Source: Saccharothrix saharensis
GTDB lineage: Bacteria > Actinomycetota > Actinomycetes > Mycobacteriales > Pseudonocardiaceae
Direction of reading: 5' to 3'
Length of the DNA: 64,000 bases
Assembly (NCBI RefSeq): GCF_006716745.1
Contig: NZ_VFPP01000001.1
Coordinates: 8,319,386 to 8,383,385, forward strand
Every line of letters begins with the position of its first letter. Within the stretch, counting starts at the first letter, position 1. The notes under the pieces were generated by a model. That model searched no databases, had not been told where the DNA came from, and saw only the letters and a program-made list of their open reading frames with translations. Made by a program: the position numbers and the translations under genes. Positions 17,558-25,472 of the stretch are shown in pieces.

Positions 17558-17950
17558 GTGGACGTCGTCGAACGGTCCGTTGACCCCGCCGACTTCGACC
17601 TGGAGGACCCCGTTCCACCCGTGCGCTGCGCACGGCGGTGGATAGTCGCCAACGTCCCGGAACTGGACCAGTACAAGCTGCTCGACCTGCTGCTGATCGC
17701 CGACGCGTTGCTCACCAACGCGTTCGAGCACGCCATCGCGCCACGCCTGCTGCGGTTGAGCCACCGCGACGGTCGCATCGTCCGGGTGGAGGTGCACGAC
17801 GCCAGCCCCGAACTGCTGCCCGTGCTCGGCAAGCCGGGCGGGCGCGGGCCGCGCAACCGGGGACTCCTGCTGGTGAACCGGCTGGCTTCCCGGTGGGGCG
17901 TGGACCCCGGGCACAGCTACAAGGCGGTGTGGGGCGAAGTGGTCGCCTGA
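17558..17950 (+). CDS. RsbW/SpoIIAB-like ATP-binding protein
   Basis: A 130-residue GHKL/HATPase-type protein beginning at GTG 17558. The N-box is LLLIADALLTNAFEHA with the Mg-binding Asn; a G1-like HDASPEL and a G2-like RGLLLVNRLASRWGVD follow. Single-domain proteins of this kind in actinomycetes act as anti-sigma kinases or stand-alone regulators. Position 170 bp after the membrane-linked sigma factor hints at a signalling link, but partner-switching partners (an anti-anti-sigma) are absent here. Confidence 0.7.
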   Translation: MDVVERSVDPADFDLEDPVPPVRCARRWIVANVPELDQYKLLDLLLIADALLTNAFEHAIAPRLLRLSHRDGRIVRVEVHDASPELLPVLGKPGGRGPRNRGLLLVNRLASRWGVDPGHSYKAVWGEVVA

Positions 17951-17959
17951 GCCGGGTGC

Positions 17960-19519
17960 TCAGCCCTCGCCGCTCTTGCCGCCGCCGCGCTTCCGGTCGT
18001 CCTTCCCGTCCTTCCCTTCCTTCTCGTCCTCGTCGTCCTTGCGGTGGTCCTCGTCGATGCGTTGCGACGACAGCACTTCGTCGGAGTCGATCAACGGCGT
18101 CCCGTCCTGGACGACGAGCCGCAGCCGGTGCGTTGCGCGGTACTTCCTGCCGTCCGCTCCGGTGAAGTCGATGCCGACCGTGACGGTGTCCGGGCCGGCG
18201 GCGGCGGGCGGTGAGCTGATCGCGAGGTCTTCGACGTTCCGCCAGGACTTCTCGTACTCCTGGCGACCTCGGGACCGCAGCCCGGGACCGACCCGCTCCC
18301 ACGCCCCCGCGACGTCCTTCGGCAGCAACGCGAAGTACTCCGCCACCGCCTGTTCGAGCTGTGCGGGGGAGGGCGTGTTGTCGGACGTGGTGGTCGTGGA
18401 CGTCGTCGCGCCGGCCGCGCTGTCGGTGGGCCGGTGACCGTTCGCCGACACCAGGACCAGCACGACCAACCCCACCACGGCTGCCGCCGCCACCGCGACG
18501 AGCACTCCTCGTCCGCCGCGGACCGGCTTCGGTGGCGGAGCGGCCGGGTGCGGCGCCACGGTGGTGCGGTGGGGACCGGTCGGCCAGGGCGTCGGAGGTG
18601 CCGATGCCGCGACGGTCGGTCGCGGTGCCGGGCCGGTGGGCCGAGGTGGTGTCCGGTCGTCACGAGGCGGGAGGTCGGCCGGGTTCAGGTCCAGCCTGGT
18701 GGCCGGGGGTCGGGCCGCGGCGGGCTGCGCGCGGAGCCGGTCGGCGGCCCGCGCCATGGTCGGCCGGGCGGTCGGGTCGGTGCGCAGCAGGTCCAGCAGC
18801 ACGTCGGTCAGCGGTCCGGCGTGGGTCGGCGGGGCGAAGCGGCCCGCCGCTACGGCGTGCAGCAGGGCGATGGCGTTGTCCCCGTCGCCGAACGGCGGCC
18901 GTCCCTCCACCGCCGCGTACAGCGTCGCGCCGAGCGCGAACACGTCGGAGGCGGGTCCGGGCTCGCCGCCGCGCGCCACCTCCGGCGAGAGGAACGCGGG
19001 CGTGCCCGCCAGCAGACCGGTCCTGGTCACGGTCACGTCCCCGACCGCGCGGGCGATGCCGAAGTCGGTGATCTTCGCGGTGCCGTCCTCGGTCAGCAGG
19101 ACGTTGCCCGGCTTCACGTCCCGGTGCACGACGCCCGCCGCGTGCGCCGCCGCCAACGCGCCGGCGACCTGCGCCCCGATGCGCATCACCTGCTCCGCGG
19201 GCAACGGGCCCGCGGCCATCCAGTCGGCCAGGGTCCGCGCGGGCAGGTACTCCATGACCAGCACCGGCTTGCCGTCGTCCTCCACGACGTCGTGCACGGT
19301 GACCGCGTTCGGGTGCTGCAACCGGGCCGCGATGCGCCCTTCCCGCGCCGCTCGCGCCACCGCCGCGACCGGGTCGGCACCCTCGGGCACCACGAGCTGC
19401 TTGAGCGCCACCACGCGGTCCAGGCGCTCGTCCAACGCCTGCCACACGACGCCCATCGCCCCGGCACCCACACGCCCGCGCACCCGGTACCGACCGGCCA
19501 CCAAGCGCCCCACGTCCAT
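17960..19519 (-). CDS. Membrane-anchored PASTA-less Ser/Thr protein kinase
   Basis: A 519-residue Hanks-type kinase. The N-terminal kinase domain shows the Gly loop (GRVGAGAMGVVW), ATP-binding Lys in VVALKQL, the catalytic loop HRDVKPGNVLL, DFG (ITDFGIARAVG) and the APE-equivalent SPE (FLSPEVARGG). A Pro/Thr-rich linker leads to one membrane helix (GVLVAVAAAAVVGLVVLVLV) and an extracellular domain of about 150 residues that ends in a very charged Lys/Asp/Glu/Gly tail. The kinase faces the cytosol and the tail faces out. It is convergent with the ATP-binding protein, 10 bp apart. Confidence 0.9.
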   Translation of the reverse strand: MDVGRLVAGRYRVRGRVGAGAMGVVWQALDERLDRVVALKQLVVPEGADPVAAVARAAREGRIAARLQHPNAVTVHDVVEDDGKPVLVMEYLPARTLADWMAAGPLPAEQVMRIGAQVAGALAAAHAAGVVHRDVKPGNVLLTEDGTAKITDFGIARAVGDVTVTRTGLLAGTPAFLSPEVARGGEPGPASDVFALGATLYAAVEGRPPFGDGDNAIALLHAVAAGRFAPPTHAGPLTDVLLDLLRTDPTARPTMARAADRLRAQPAAARPPATRLDLNPADLPPRDDRTPPRPTGPAPRPTVAASAPPTPWPTGPHRTTVAPHPAAPPPKPVRGGRGVLVAVAAAAVVGLVVLVLVSANGHRPTDSAAGATTSTTTTSDNTPSPAQLEQAVAEYFALLPKDVAGAWERVGPGLRSRGRQEYEKSWRNVEDLAISSPPAAAGPDTVTVGIDFTGADGRKYRATHRLRLVVQDGTPLIDSDEVLSSQRIDEDHRKDDEDEKEGKDGKDDRKRGGGKSGEG

Positions 19520-19632
19520 CACCAGCGAACCCCGCCCCCATCCGGCACCGACCGGACAACCATACGGACCGCGACGCCCGGCGTGGGCAACCGCTCGGAC
19601 CACGGCGAGGACGTCCCGACCCGGGCGCGAGG

Positions 19633-20349
19633 TCACCCGGCCGTCCGGGCCAGGTAGACGGTGGCGGTCGCCTCCCGTCGTTGCAGCGGGTTGGGGAAGC
19701 GCACGATCTCCGCGCAGGCGCGGTCGAAGCGGTCGGCGAGGGCGGCGGTGTAGTCGTCGTCCGGCGGTTCGTTGGACCACAGGGCGAACACGCCGCCGGG
19801 GTGCAGCCGGTCGGCCAGCCGGCGCAGGCCCTCGGGCTCGTAGAAGTCCGCGTTGCCGGGGTGCAGCAGGTGGCCGGGCGAGTGGTCGATGTCGACGATG
19901 ATCGCGTGGAACCGGCGACCGGGCTGGTCCGGGTCGAGCCCGTCGGACGACCGCGCGAGGGCGAAGAAGTCCTCGTGCAGCAGGCGGCAGCGCGGGTCGC
20001 CGGTCAGCGCCCGGCCGCCCGGCAGCAGCCCGGCGCGGTGCCACTCGATGACCTCGCCGAGCGCGTCGACGACGAGCACGGAGCGCACGGTCGGGTGTTC
20101 CAGCACGGTCCGGGCGGTGTAGCCGAGGCCGAGGCCGCCCACCACGACGTCCAGCGGTCCGGGCAGGTCGGCGAGCGCCAGCCGGGCGAGCTCCACTTCG
20201 GACACCGTGAACAGGCTCGACATCAGGAACTCGTCGTTCAGCTTGATCTCGTGGACCTCGCGGTCGAACACGGGGTCCCACCGGCGGCGCAGGACGAGTT
20301 CGCCGAGCGGTGTCCGGCGCCAGTCGAGTTCCTGGAAACGTGCGCTCAT
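19633..20349 (-). CDS. Spermidine-synthase-like methyltransferase-fold protein
   Basis: A 238-residue Rossmann-fold protein. The glycine-rich nucleotide loop is VVVGGLGLGYTA, followed by an acidic strand end (VLVVDALGEVIEW), then FHAIIVDIDHSPGH, which matches the 'DxxDp' region of the spermidine synthase family, and VFALWSNEPPDD. In bacteria such short SpeE-like proteins often lack proven aminopropyltransferase activity. Their role here is unknown; it may use SAM or decarboxylated SAM. Confidence 0.7.
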   Translation of the reverse strand: MSARFQELDWRRTPLGELVLRRRWDPVFDREVHEIKLNDEFLMSSLFTVSEVELARLALADLPGPLDVVVGGLGLGYTARTVLEHPTVRSVLVVDALGEVIEWHRAGLLPGGRALTGDPRCRLLHEDFFALARSSDGLDPDQPGRRFHAIIVDIDHSPGHLLHPGNADFYEPEGLRRLADRLHPGGVFALWSNEPPDDDYTAALADRFDRACAEIVRFPNPLQRREATATVYLARTAG

Positions 20350-20358
20350 CCGGACAAT

Positions 20359-20598
20359 CTACGCGGGCGCACCGTCGAGCAGTTCGGCGAGCAGGGTACG
20401 TACGCGGCGGTCGACGCGGTCGGCGAGGTCGCGGTGGGCGGTGTCGGACGCGGCCGGAACGGGCACGGACCGGTGCAGCCGGTCCTCGTGGTGGTGGGGC
20501 CGGGCGTGAGCCGGGCAGAGCCCGTGGGTGCGGGCGGTGGCGGAGGCCAGCGGGTGCACGCGGTCGGGGCGACGGGTGCCGGCGCTCACGGCGGGCAC
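20359..20598 (-). CDS. Small hypothetical protein
   Basis: A 79-residue frame starting at GTG 20598 (or GTG 20589). Nearly all third codon positions are G or C, as in real genes here, and it ends just 9 bp before the spermidine-synthase-like gene in the same direction. The sequence is rich in His and Arg (THGLCPAHARPHHHEDRL) with a helical C-terminus (LADRVDRRVRTLLAELL). I do not recognise a family. Confidence 0.4.
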   Translation of the reverse strand: MPAVSAGTRRPDRVHPLASATARTHGLCPAHARPHHHEDRLHRSVPVPAASDTAHRDLADRVDRRVRTLLAELLDGAPA

Positions 20599-21034
20599 CT
20601 CGCTGCGCCGCTGTCACGACGCGGCGCGAGCTGCGAGCGGCCGAGTCTGGCTGCACACGAACACCACGCGGGGAGCCTTCCGCGGCCGCTGGGCCCGAGG
20701 GGGCAGGGCGGCGGAGCGCAGGCGCCGTCCACCTGCTCCAGCAGCTTCACGTGGTGGGCGAGCAGGTTGCCGAGCAGGCCGACCTCACCGGGGAGGCGTC
20801 GCCGAGCACGAGCAGGTGGTGACGGCGAGCCAGGCGGGCTCGCCGAGGGCCGCGTGCACCCGTGCCCGCGCCACCGTGCCCGAGCGGCCGACCTCCGCGT
20901 GCAGGCCGCCGACCGGCTGCCCGAGCTGCTCGGCGGGCACCTGCGGCTGCTCGGCGCCGGCTCGGGTCCCGTGGCCGGGCGGCCTTCGGGGGTGGCGCGC
21001 TCGACCCGGACGTTCCGCGTGTCCATTGTGGAGG
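20599..21034. other. Region without a convincing intact gene; possible decayed gene
   Basis: No frame here has a clear start, ribosome site and family match. On the minus strand two adjacent frames give protein-like stretches (GTVARARVHAALGEPAWLAV in one frame and GEVGLLGNLLAHHVKLLEQV in another) next to each other, as expected of a gene broken by a frameshift around 20790-20830. The parent family is not recognisable. Confidence 0.3.
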
Positions 21035-21187
21035 GTGGGCGATCTCGAACCGCGGCAACGCCGACTGCCCGGCGAGGAGCGGGAGGGGGTGACGCGCCGC
21101 CTGACGCACTCGTGCTACCGCTGCGGCCACCGGGACGGTGACCTGGACGCGTTGGCGGAACACGAGGACCAGTGCGCCGGGCCCTGA
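21035..21187 (+). CDS. Very small putative zinc-binding protein
   Basis: A 50-residue frame from GTG 21035. Its C-terminal part HSCYRCGHRDGDLDALAEHE followed by DQC has a CxxC plus His/Cys spacing suited to one zinc ion. An inner GTG at 21089 lies directly after GGGAGGGG. Many actinomycete genomes carry such tiny zinc-ribbon proteins of unknown function. Whether it is expressed cannot be told. Confidence 0.35.
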   Translation: MGDLEPRQRRLPGEEREGVTRRLTHSCYRCGHRDGDLDALAEHEDQCAGP

Positions 21188-21321
21188 CTGCCGACCGGTG
21201 GACGCCGCGTCACCACCCGATCGAGTTGCCCGGGAACCCGTTCGGGCGTTGTCCGGGCACGTCCGTCCGGCCCATCCTGTGTGCCGTCCGCGTCACCCAG
21301 CCACCTGCGTACGGAGGTTTC

Positions 21322-21882
21322 GTGCCGGTCAACGACCTGCTGAAGGCAAAGATCAACCGCGGCTTCGCCCACCTGGACGTCGACGGGGACGGGCTGCTCA
21401 CCGAGCAGGACCACGTCCTGATGGGCCGGCGGGCGGCCGAAGCCCTCGGGCACGCGCCCGACTCGCCGGAGGAGCGGCGCATCGTCGACGCGTACCTGCG
21501 GATCTGGCACGACCTGCACCTGCCGCACATCCCCGGCGGCGGCACGGCGATCTCCCGCGAGCAGTTCCTCGAGTCCACCGGCTCGCTCGCCGACGACCCG
21601 GAGGCCGCCCGGACCACCGTCGGCGCGCTCGCCAGGGCGTTCCTGGCCATCGCCGACGTCGACGCGGACGGCCGGGTGAGCCCGGACGAGTACCTCGTGT
21701 TCCAGCGAGGGCACTTCCCCGGCCTGACCGAGGCCGAGGCCGCCGAGGCGTTCGAGCACCTCGACGGCGACGGGGACGGTCACCTCACCTCGGAGGAGTT
21801 CGTCGACGCCTGCGTGGAGTTCTGGTCCAGCTCCGACCCGGAGGCGCCGGGCAACTGGTGGATGGGTCGCCCGGTGGCGTGA
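21322..21882 (+). CDS. EF-hand calcium-binding protein (calerythrin-like)
   Basis: A 186-residue protein with canonical EF-hand loops DVDGDGLLTEQD (residue 18), DVDADGRVSPDE (about 114) and DGDGDGHLTSEE (about 148); a fourth, degenerate hand lies between them (IPGGGTAISREQF). The layout matches the four-hand sarcoplasmic-type proteins of actinomycetes (calerythrin/CabA-like), which buffer or sense cytosolic Ca2+. Start GTG 21322 is preceded by ACGGAGG. No target can be named from the neighbours. Confidence 0.9.
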   Translation: MPVNDLLKAKINRGFAHLDVDGDGLLTEQDHVLMGRRAAEALGHAPDSPEERRIVDAYLRIWHDLHLPHIPGGGTAISREQFLESTGSLADDPEAARTTVGALARAFLAIADVDADGRVSPDEYLVFQRGHFPGLTEAEAAEAFEHLDGDGDGHLTSEEFVDACVEFWSSSDPEAPGNWWMGRPVA

Positions 21883-21886
21883 TCCC

Positions 21887-22309
21887 CTAGCGCGAGGCCG
21901 CGGTGGACCGGGGCGGAGCGGCCCGTTCCGCGTGCACGGTGGTGACGAGCGCGTCCAGCGCGGCGGCCAACCAGTCGTCCAGGCGGGGCGCGGGGAAGCC
22001 CGCTGGACCGGTCAACCGGACGGTGACGGCGCTGCGTCCCGGCCCGAGGCGCAGGACGCGCAGGGTGCCGTGGCAGGTCGTCGCGGACCGGCCGCCCCAG
22101 TCGATGCGCAGCCTGTCCCAGTCGACCGCGACGCGGCGCTCGACCACGTCCTCGCCCAGCCACAGCCGGACCACGTCGGGCCCGTACCGCTCCACCTCGA
22201 CGCCCGCGGGCAGCCAGGCCGACAGGTGCTCCAGGTCGGTGACGACGTCGAAGACGGCTTCGGCGTCCGCGAGCACCGACGTCGTCCGTTCCGCGGTGGC
22301 CACGCTCAC
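21887..22309 (-). CDS. SRPBCC (START-like) family protein
   Basis: A 140-residue protein of the polyketide cyclase/dehydrase-like START fold. It begins ERTTSVLADAEAVFDVVTDL with the usual EHLSAWLP at the ligand-cavity entrance and ends in a long amphipathic helix (LDDWLAAALDALVTTVHAE). Members bind hydrophobic ligands; function unassigned. Its GTG start overlaps the stop of the preceding small gene (GTGA), so translation is coupled. Confidence 0.75.
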   Translation of the reverse strand: MSVATAERTTSVLADAEAVFDVVTDLEHLSAWLPAGVEVERYGPDVVRLWLGEDVVERRVAVDWDRLRIDWGGRSATTCHGTLRVLRLGPGRSAVTVRLTGPAGFPAPRLDDWLAAALDALVTTVHAERAAPPRSTAASR

Positions 22310-22524
22310 GCCCGCGCCGGGATCAGGGCGTCGAGCCGGTGCCTGGCCAGGTGGTGCAGCATCTCGGCGAGCGCTTCCGGCTGGATGCGCCCCTCCAGGT
22401 CGTGCCGCGCTTGCGCGACTGCCCGGGACACGACCTTCCTGGACAGGCGACCGCCGAAGTGGGCGGCCAGCGCCGCGGCGGTCGCGCGGCACAGCGGGTC
22501 GTGCGTGGTGGTGTCTGCGGCCAC
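22306..22524 (-). CDS. Small three-helix-bundle dimerization-domain protein
   Basis: A 72-residue, mostly helical protein (LCRATAAALAAHFGGRLSRK, VVSRAVAQARHDLEGR, then LAEMLHHLARHRLDAL) resembling the 'three-helix bundle dimerization domain' proteins (DUF3562 type) of actinobacteria. It starts at GTG 22524 and overlaps the SRPBCC gene by 4 bp. Function unknown. Confidence 0.6.
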   Translation of the reverse strand: MAADTTTHDPLCRATAAALAAHFGGRLSRKVVSRAVAQARHDLEGRIQPEALAEMLHHLARHRLDALIPARA

Positions 22525-22771
22525 GGCTGCTCCTGTTCGTCTCGGGTCACCGCCCATCCTGCGGGAACCCGCAGGTGGCCGACCTGACAAGTGCCTGACG
22601 AATCGTCTCGTCCCGATCGCAAGCCGACCGCAAGGTCCGCGGGGGCCGTTCTGGGCGACAGTGGTGCGGGCGTTCGTGGAGACTGTTCCCGCGCACGACC
22701 GGGCGTCTGCCGCACCGTCGCGGCCGACGCCCGCCCTCCGTCCCCCACCGAGAAAGACGAGCTCCGGCAGC

Positions 22772-22957
22772 GTGACCGCGATCCCGGCCGAGCACGATCC
22801 CGCCCGACTCCTGCTGATCTGCGACCACTGCGGCCGAGCCGACGACAGCGGTCCGCACGAGGTCTGGCCCGTGCTGTGGGCGCACGCCCTGGCGAACGGG
22901 TGGGGCGGCCGTGATCGCGCGATCGGGCCGCACTCGTGCCCGCGCTGCGCCGGCTGA
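22772..22957 (+). CDS. Small zinc-ribbon-like protein
   Basis: A 61-residue frame from GTG 22772 with paired cysteines: LICDHCGRADD near the start and HSCPRCAG at the end, separated by a Trp-rich core (VWPVLWAHALANGWGG). The spacing fits one structural zinc site. It overlaps the downstream SPW-repeat gene by 22 bp. Function unknown. Confidence 0.5.
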   Translation: MTAIPAEHDPARLLLICDHCGRADDSGPHEVWPVLWAHALANGWGGRDRAIGPHSCPRCAG

Positions 22958-23412
22958 TCCGGGAGGTCATCATCGACCACGAACCCGTCCACTCGTTCGG
23001 CGCCGTCGACGTCGGGCCGGCGCGCCGCCACGCGGTCGCCGCCCGACTGAGCTCGGCCGCGTTCCTGCTGGGCCTGTGGTTGGTCGTGTCACCGTTCGCG
23101 CTGGGCTACGGCGTCGTCGGGGCGTGGTTCACCGGGCACAGCAACGAGGTGATCACGGGGGTGGTGGTCGTGGTGGTCGCGCTGACCGGCGCGATGGCCC
23201 CCGCGGACGCCCGGTGGTCGGGGCCGGTGGTGACGTCGGCCGGCGCGTGGCTCGCCGCCGCACCGTGGCTCGTCGGCTACCGGGACCAGGTCGACCCGAC
23301 GGCCGCCACCGTCAACGACCTGGTGGTCGGCTGTGCGCTGGCCGCGCTCGGCGTCGCGGTCACGCTGGTGACCCGTCCACTCCGGACAGCGGAGTGGGAC
23401 GGTTCCGCTTGA
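22936..23412 (+). CDS. SPW-repeat membrane protein
   Basis: A 158-residue membrane protein with about four transmembrane helices and two SPW-type repeats (LGLWLVVSPFALGY and AGAWLAAAPWLVGY), the defining feature of this actinobacterial family. Function is unknown. GTG 22936 lies within the end of the preceding gene, implying coupling. Its C-terminus overlaps the convergent MFS gene by about 50 bp. Confidence 0.8.
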   Translation: MPALRRLIREVIIDHEPVHSFGAVDVGPARRHAVAARLSSAAFLLGLWLVVSPFALGYGVVGAWFTGHSNEVITGVVVVVVALTGAMAPADARWSGPVVTSAGAWLAAAPWLVGYRDQVDPTAATVNDLVVGCALAALGVAVTLVTRPLRTAEWDGSA

Positions 23413-24829
23413 GCGCCAGGACCGCGCCGATCACCGCGAGCACCAGCACCACGTCGACCCACAGCGCCCACCGCATCGCCGCCGCGTGCGCCGCCCCGCC
23501 GATGTCGTGCCCGACCACGCCGAAGTAGAGCGCGCCGATCACCGCCACGCCGCCGGACACCGCGAACTGCTGCGAGGTCGCCAGCACACCGGAGGCCACG
23601 CCGGCGGACTCCGGTCGCACGTGGGTCAACGACGCGCCCATCAACGACGGCAGCACCACCCCGTTGCCCAGACCCACCAGCGCCAGGCAGAACAGCACCC
23701 ACGCCACGCCGACGCCCGCGCCGGAGACGTGCAGCCCCGCGGCGAGCAGCGCCAGCCCCGCCGCGGTGACCAGGCTGCCCCAGACCAGTGAGTCCAGCCC
23801 GAACCGGGCGAAGAGCCGGCCACCGCACAGCGCGGTGAGCGAGAAGCAGACGCCCATCGGCGAGAACACGAGCCCCGCCGCGAACGGGCCGAGGTGCAGA
23901 CCCGCTTGGAGCAGCAGCGAGAGCGTGAACATCAGGCTGCCGAAGTACGCGTTGAACGCGACACCGGCGACGAGCCCCAGCCGGAACGACGGCAGCCGGA
24001 ACAGGCGCAGGTCGAGCAGCGGGCTCCGGCCGCGCCGACCGAGGACCTGCTCCCAGCGCACGGTCGCCACACCCACCGGCACGGCCAGCGCCAGGCAGAC
24101 CCAGGTCCACGCGGGCCACCCCGCCGGTTGGCCCAGGCCCAGCGGCACCAGGAGCAGCGCCAGCGCACCGGACAGGCCGAGCGTGCCGAGCGGGTCCAGG
24201 CCGGTGCGCGGCGCGTCCCGCCGGTCGGGCAGCACCCTGGCCGCCACGATCGCGGTGACCACGCCGATCGGCACGTTGACCAGGAAGATCAGCCGCCACC
24301 CGAGCCCGGCCACGTCGGCCTGCACCAGCGCGCCGCCGAGCACCTGCCCGGCGATCGAGCCCAGACCGGACGCGATGCCGTAGCCCGCGAACGCCCGGCC
24401 GCGCGCGTGCGGCGGGAAGTCGGACGTGATCACCGCGAGCACCTGCGGCACCATCAGCGCGGCGGCCAGGCCCTGGGCCAGTCGGGCGAGCACGAGCTGC
24501 TCGGCGGTGGCGGTGATGCCGCACAGCAGCGAGGTGACCGTGAAGGCGATCACACCGAGCACGAAGAGCCGGCGGTGGCCGTGCAGGTCGCCCAACCGCC
24601 CACCGGTGATCATGCCGGCGGCGTAGGCGAAGGCGTAGCCGCCGACGATCAGCTCCAGCGCCGTGGCGCCCGCCCCGAGGTCCGTGCCGAGGCTGAGCGC
24701 CGCCACGTTGACCACGAAGAAGTCGAACCGCACGAGGAACGTCGCCGCCAGCAGCACCAGGAGCATCGCCGCGTAGTTGCCGGTGGACTCGCGCACCTCC
24801 GCCGACCCCCGGGAGACGGCTTCGCTCAT
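23360..24829 (-). CDS. MFS drug exporter, DHA2 (14-TM) type
   Basis: A 489-residue major facilitator with many transmembrane helices. It shows motif A (GGRLGDLHGHRRLF), motif C of antiporters in helix 5 (GIASGLGSIAGQVLGGAL) and the long 14-helix layout of EmrB/QacA-type proton-driven exporters. ATG 24829 follows a strong TGAGGAGGG site. It lies 56 bp downstream of the soxR gene in the same direction, so it is likely co-transcribed with it. An export role for a redox-active metabolite from the nearby cluster is a reasonable inference. Confidence 0.85.
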   Translation of the reverse strand: MSEAVSRGSAEVRESTGNYAAMLLVLLAATFLVRFDFFVVNVAALSLGTDLGAGATALELIVGGYAFAYAAGMITGGRLGDLHGHRRLFVLGVIAFTVTSLLCGITATAEQLVLARLAQGLAAALMVPQVLAVITSDFPPHARGRAFAGYGIASGLGSIAGQVLGGALVQADVAGLGWRLIFLVNVPIGVVTAIVAARVLPDRRDAPRTGLDPLGTLGLSGALALLLVPLGLGQPAGWPAWTWVCLALAVPVGVATVRWEQVLGRRGRSPLLDLRLFRLPSFRLGLVAGVAFNAYFGSLMFTLSLLLQAGLHLGPFAAGLVFSPMGVCFSLTALCGGRLFARFGLDSLVWGSLVTAAGLALLAAGLHVSGAGVGVAWVLFCLALVGLGNGVVLPSLMGASLTHVRPESAGVASGVLATSQQFAVSGGVAVIGALYFGVVGHDIGGAAHAAAMRWALWVDVVLVLAVIGAVLALKRNRPTPLSGVDGSPA

Positions 24830-24885
24830 CACCCTCCTCACAGCCGCCGAACGCCCGCGTGTCGTCGCGGGTCAGGGGGACCCGG

Positions 24886-25371
24886 CTACGGGGTCACCGT
24901 GTCCCGGCCGGGGGAGAGCAGGCGGCGCGGGCCGAACCCGGTGGCGCCGAGCTTGTCGTTCGGGTTGGCGAGCAGGCACCGGTCGATGGACAGGCACCCG
25001 CAGCCGACGCAGTCGGTGAACTCGTCGCGCAACTGCTGGAGGTAGTGGATGCGCTGGTCGAGCTTGGTCCGCCAGCGCGAGGACAGCCGGGCCCACTCGC
25101 GGCGCGTGGGCGTCCGGTTGCCGGGCAACGACTCGAAGCACTCGCGCAGCTCGGACAACGGGATGCCGACGCGCTGGGCGATCTGGATGAGCGCCACCCG
25201 CCGCAAGGTCTCCCGCTTGTACCGCCGCTGGTTGCCCGCCGTGCGCCGGCTCTCGATGAGCTGTTGGCGCTCGTAGAAGTGCAGGGCCGACACGGACACC
25301 CCGCTGCGCGCGGAGAGCTGACCGACGGTGAACTCCGTTTGGTCCCAGGCCGGGGGTCGCATATTCGCCAT
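24886..25371 (-). CDS. soxR: Redox-sensing [2Fe-2S] transcriptional activator SoxR
   Basis: A 161-residue MerR-family protein. The N-terminal winged HTH is FTVGQLSARSGVSVSALHFY; a coiled dimerisation helix and the diagnostic cluster motif CVGCGCLSIDRC follow (Cys121, Cys124, Cys126, Cys132; CX2CXCX5C). SoxR activates promoters with an over-long 19-bp spacer when its iron-sulfur cluster is oxidised, in actinomycetes chiefly by endogenous redox-active antibiotics. Two SoxR-box-like promoters with 19-bp spacers occur in this window (near 27060 and 31680). The gene sits between two exporter genes at the edge of a biosynthetic cluster. Confidence 0.95.
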   Translation of the reverse strand: MANMRPPAWDQTEFTVGQLSARSGVSVSALHFYERQQLIESRRTAGNQRRYKRETLRRVALIQIAQRVGIPLSELRECFESLPGNRTPTRREWARLSSRWRTKLDQRIHYLQQLRDEFTDCVGCGCLSIDRCLLANPNDKLGATGFGPRRLLSPGRDTVTP

Positions 25372-25414
25372 GATGGCACAAGCTTCGCGGCCGGGCCGTC
25401 GCGCGCAGGTGCGT

Positions 25415-25456
25415 GCGCGGGGTTGGGGCGGGGCGCATTCCGCCCCAACCCCGCGC
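25415..25456. terminator. Very strong hairpin terminator between the exporter and soxR
   Basis: A perfect 17-bp stem (GCGCGGGGTTGGGGCGG with its complement at 25440-25456, 8-nt loop) lies after the stop of the second MFS gene and before soxR, insulating soxR from read-through. Confidence 0.8.
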
Positions 25457-25472
25457 GCCCTGCCGGCCGGGA

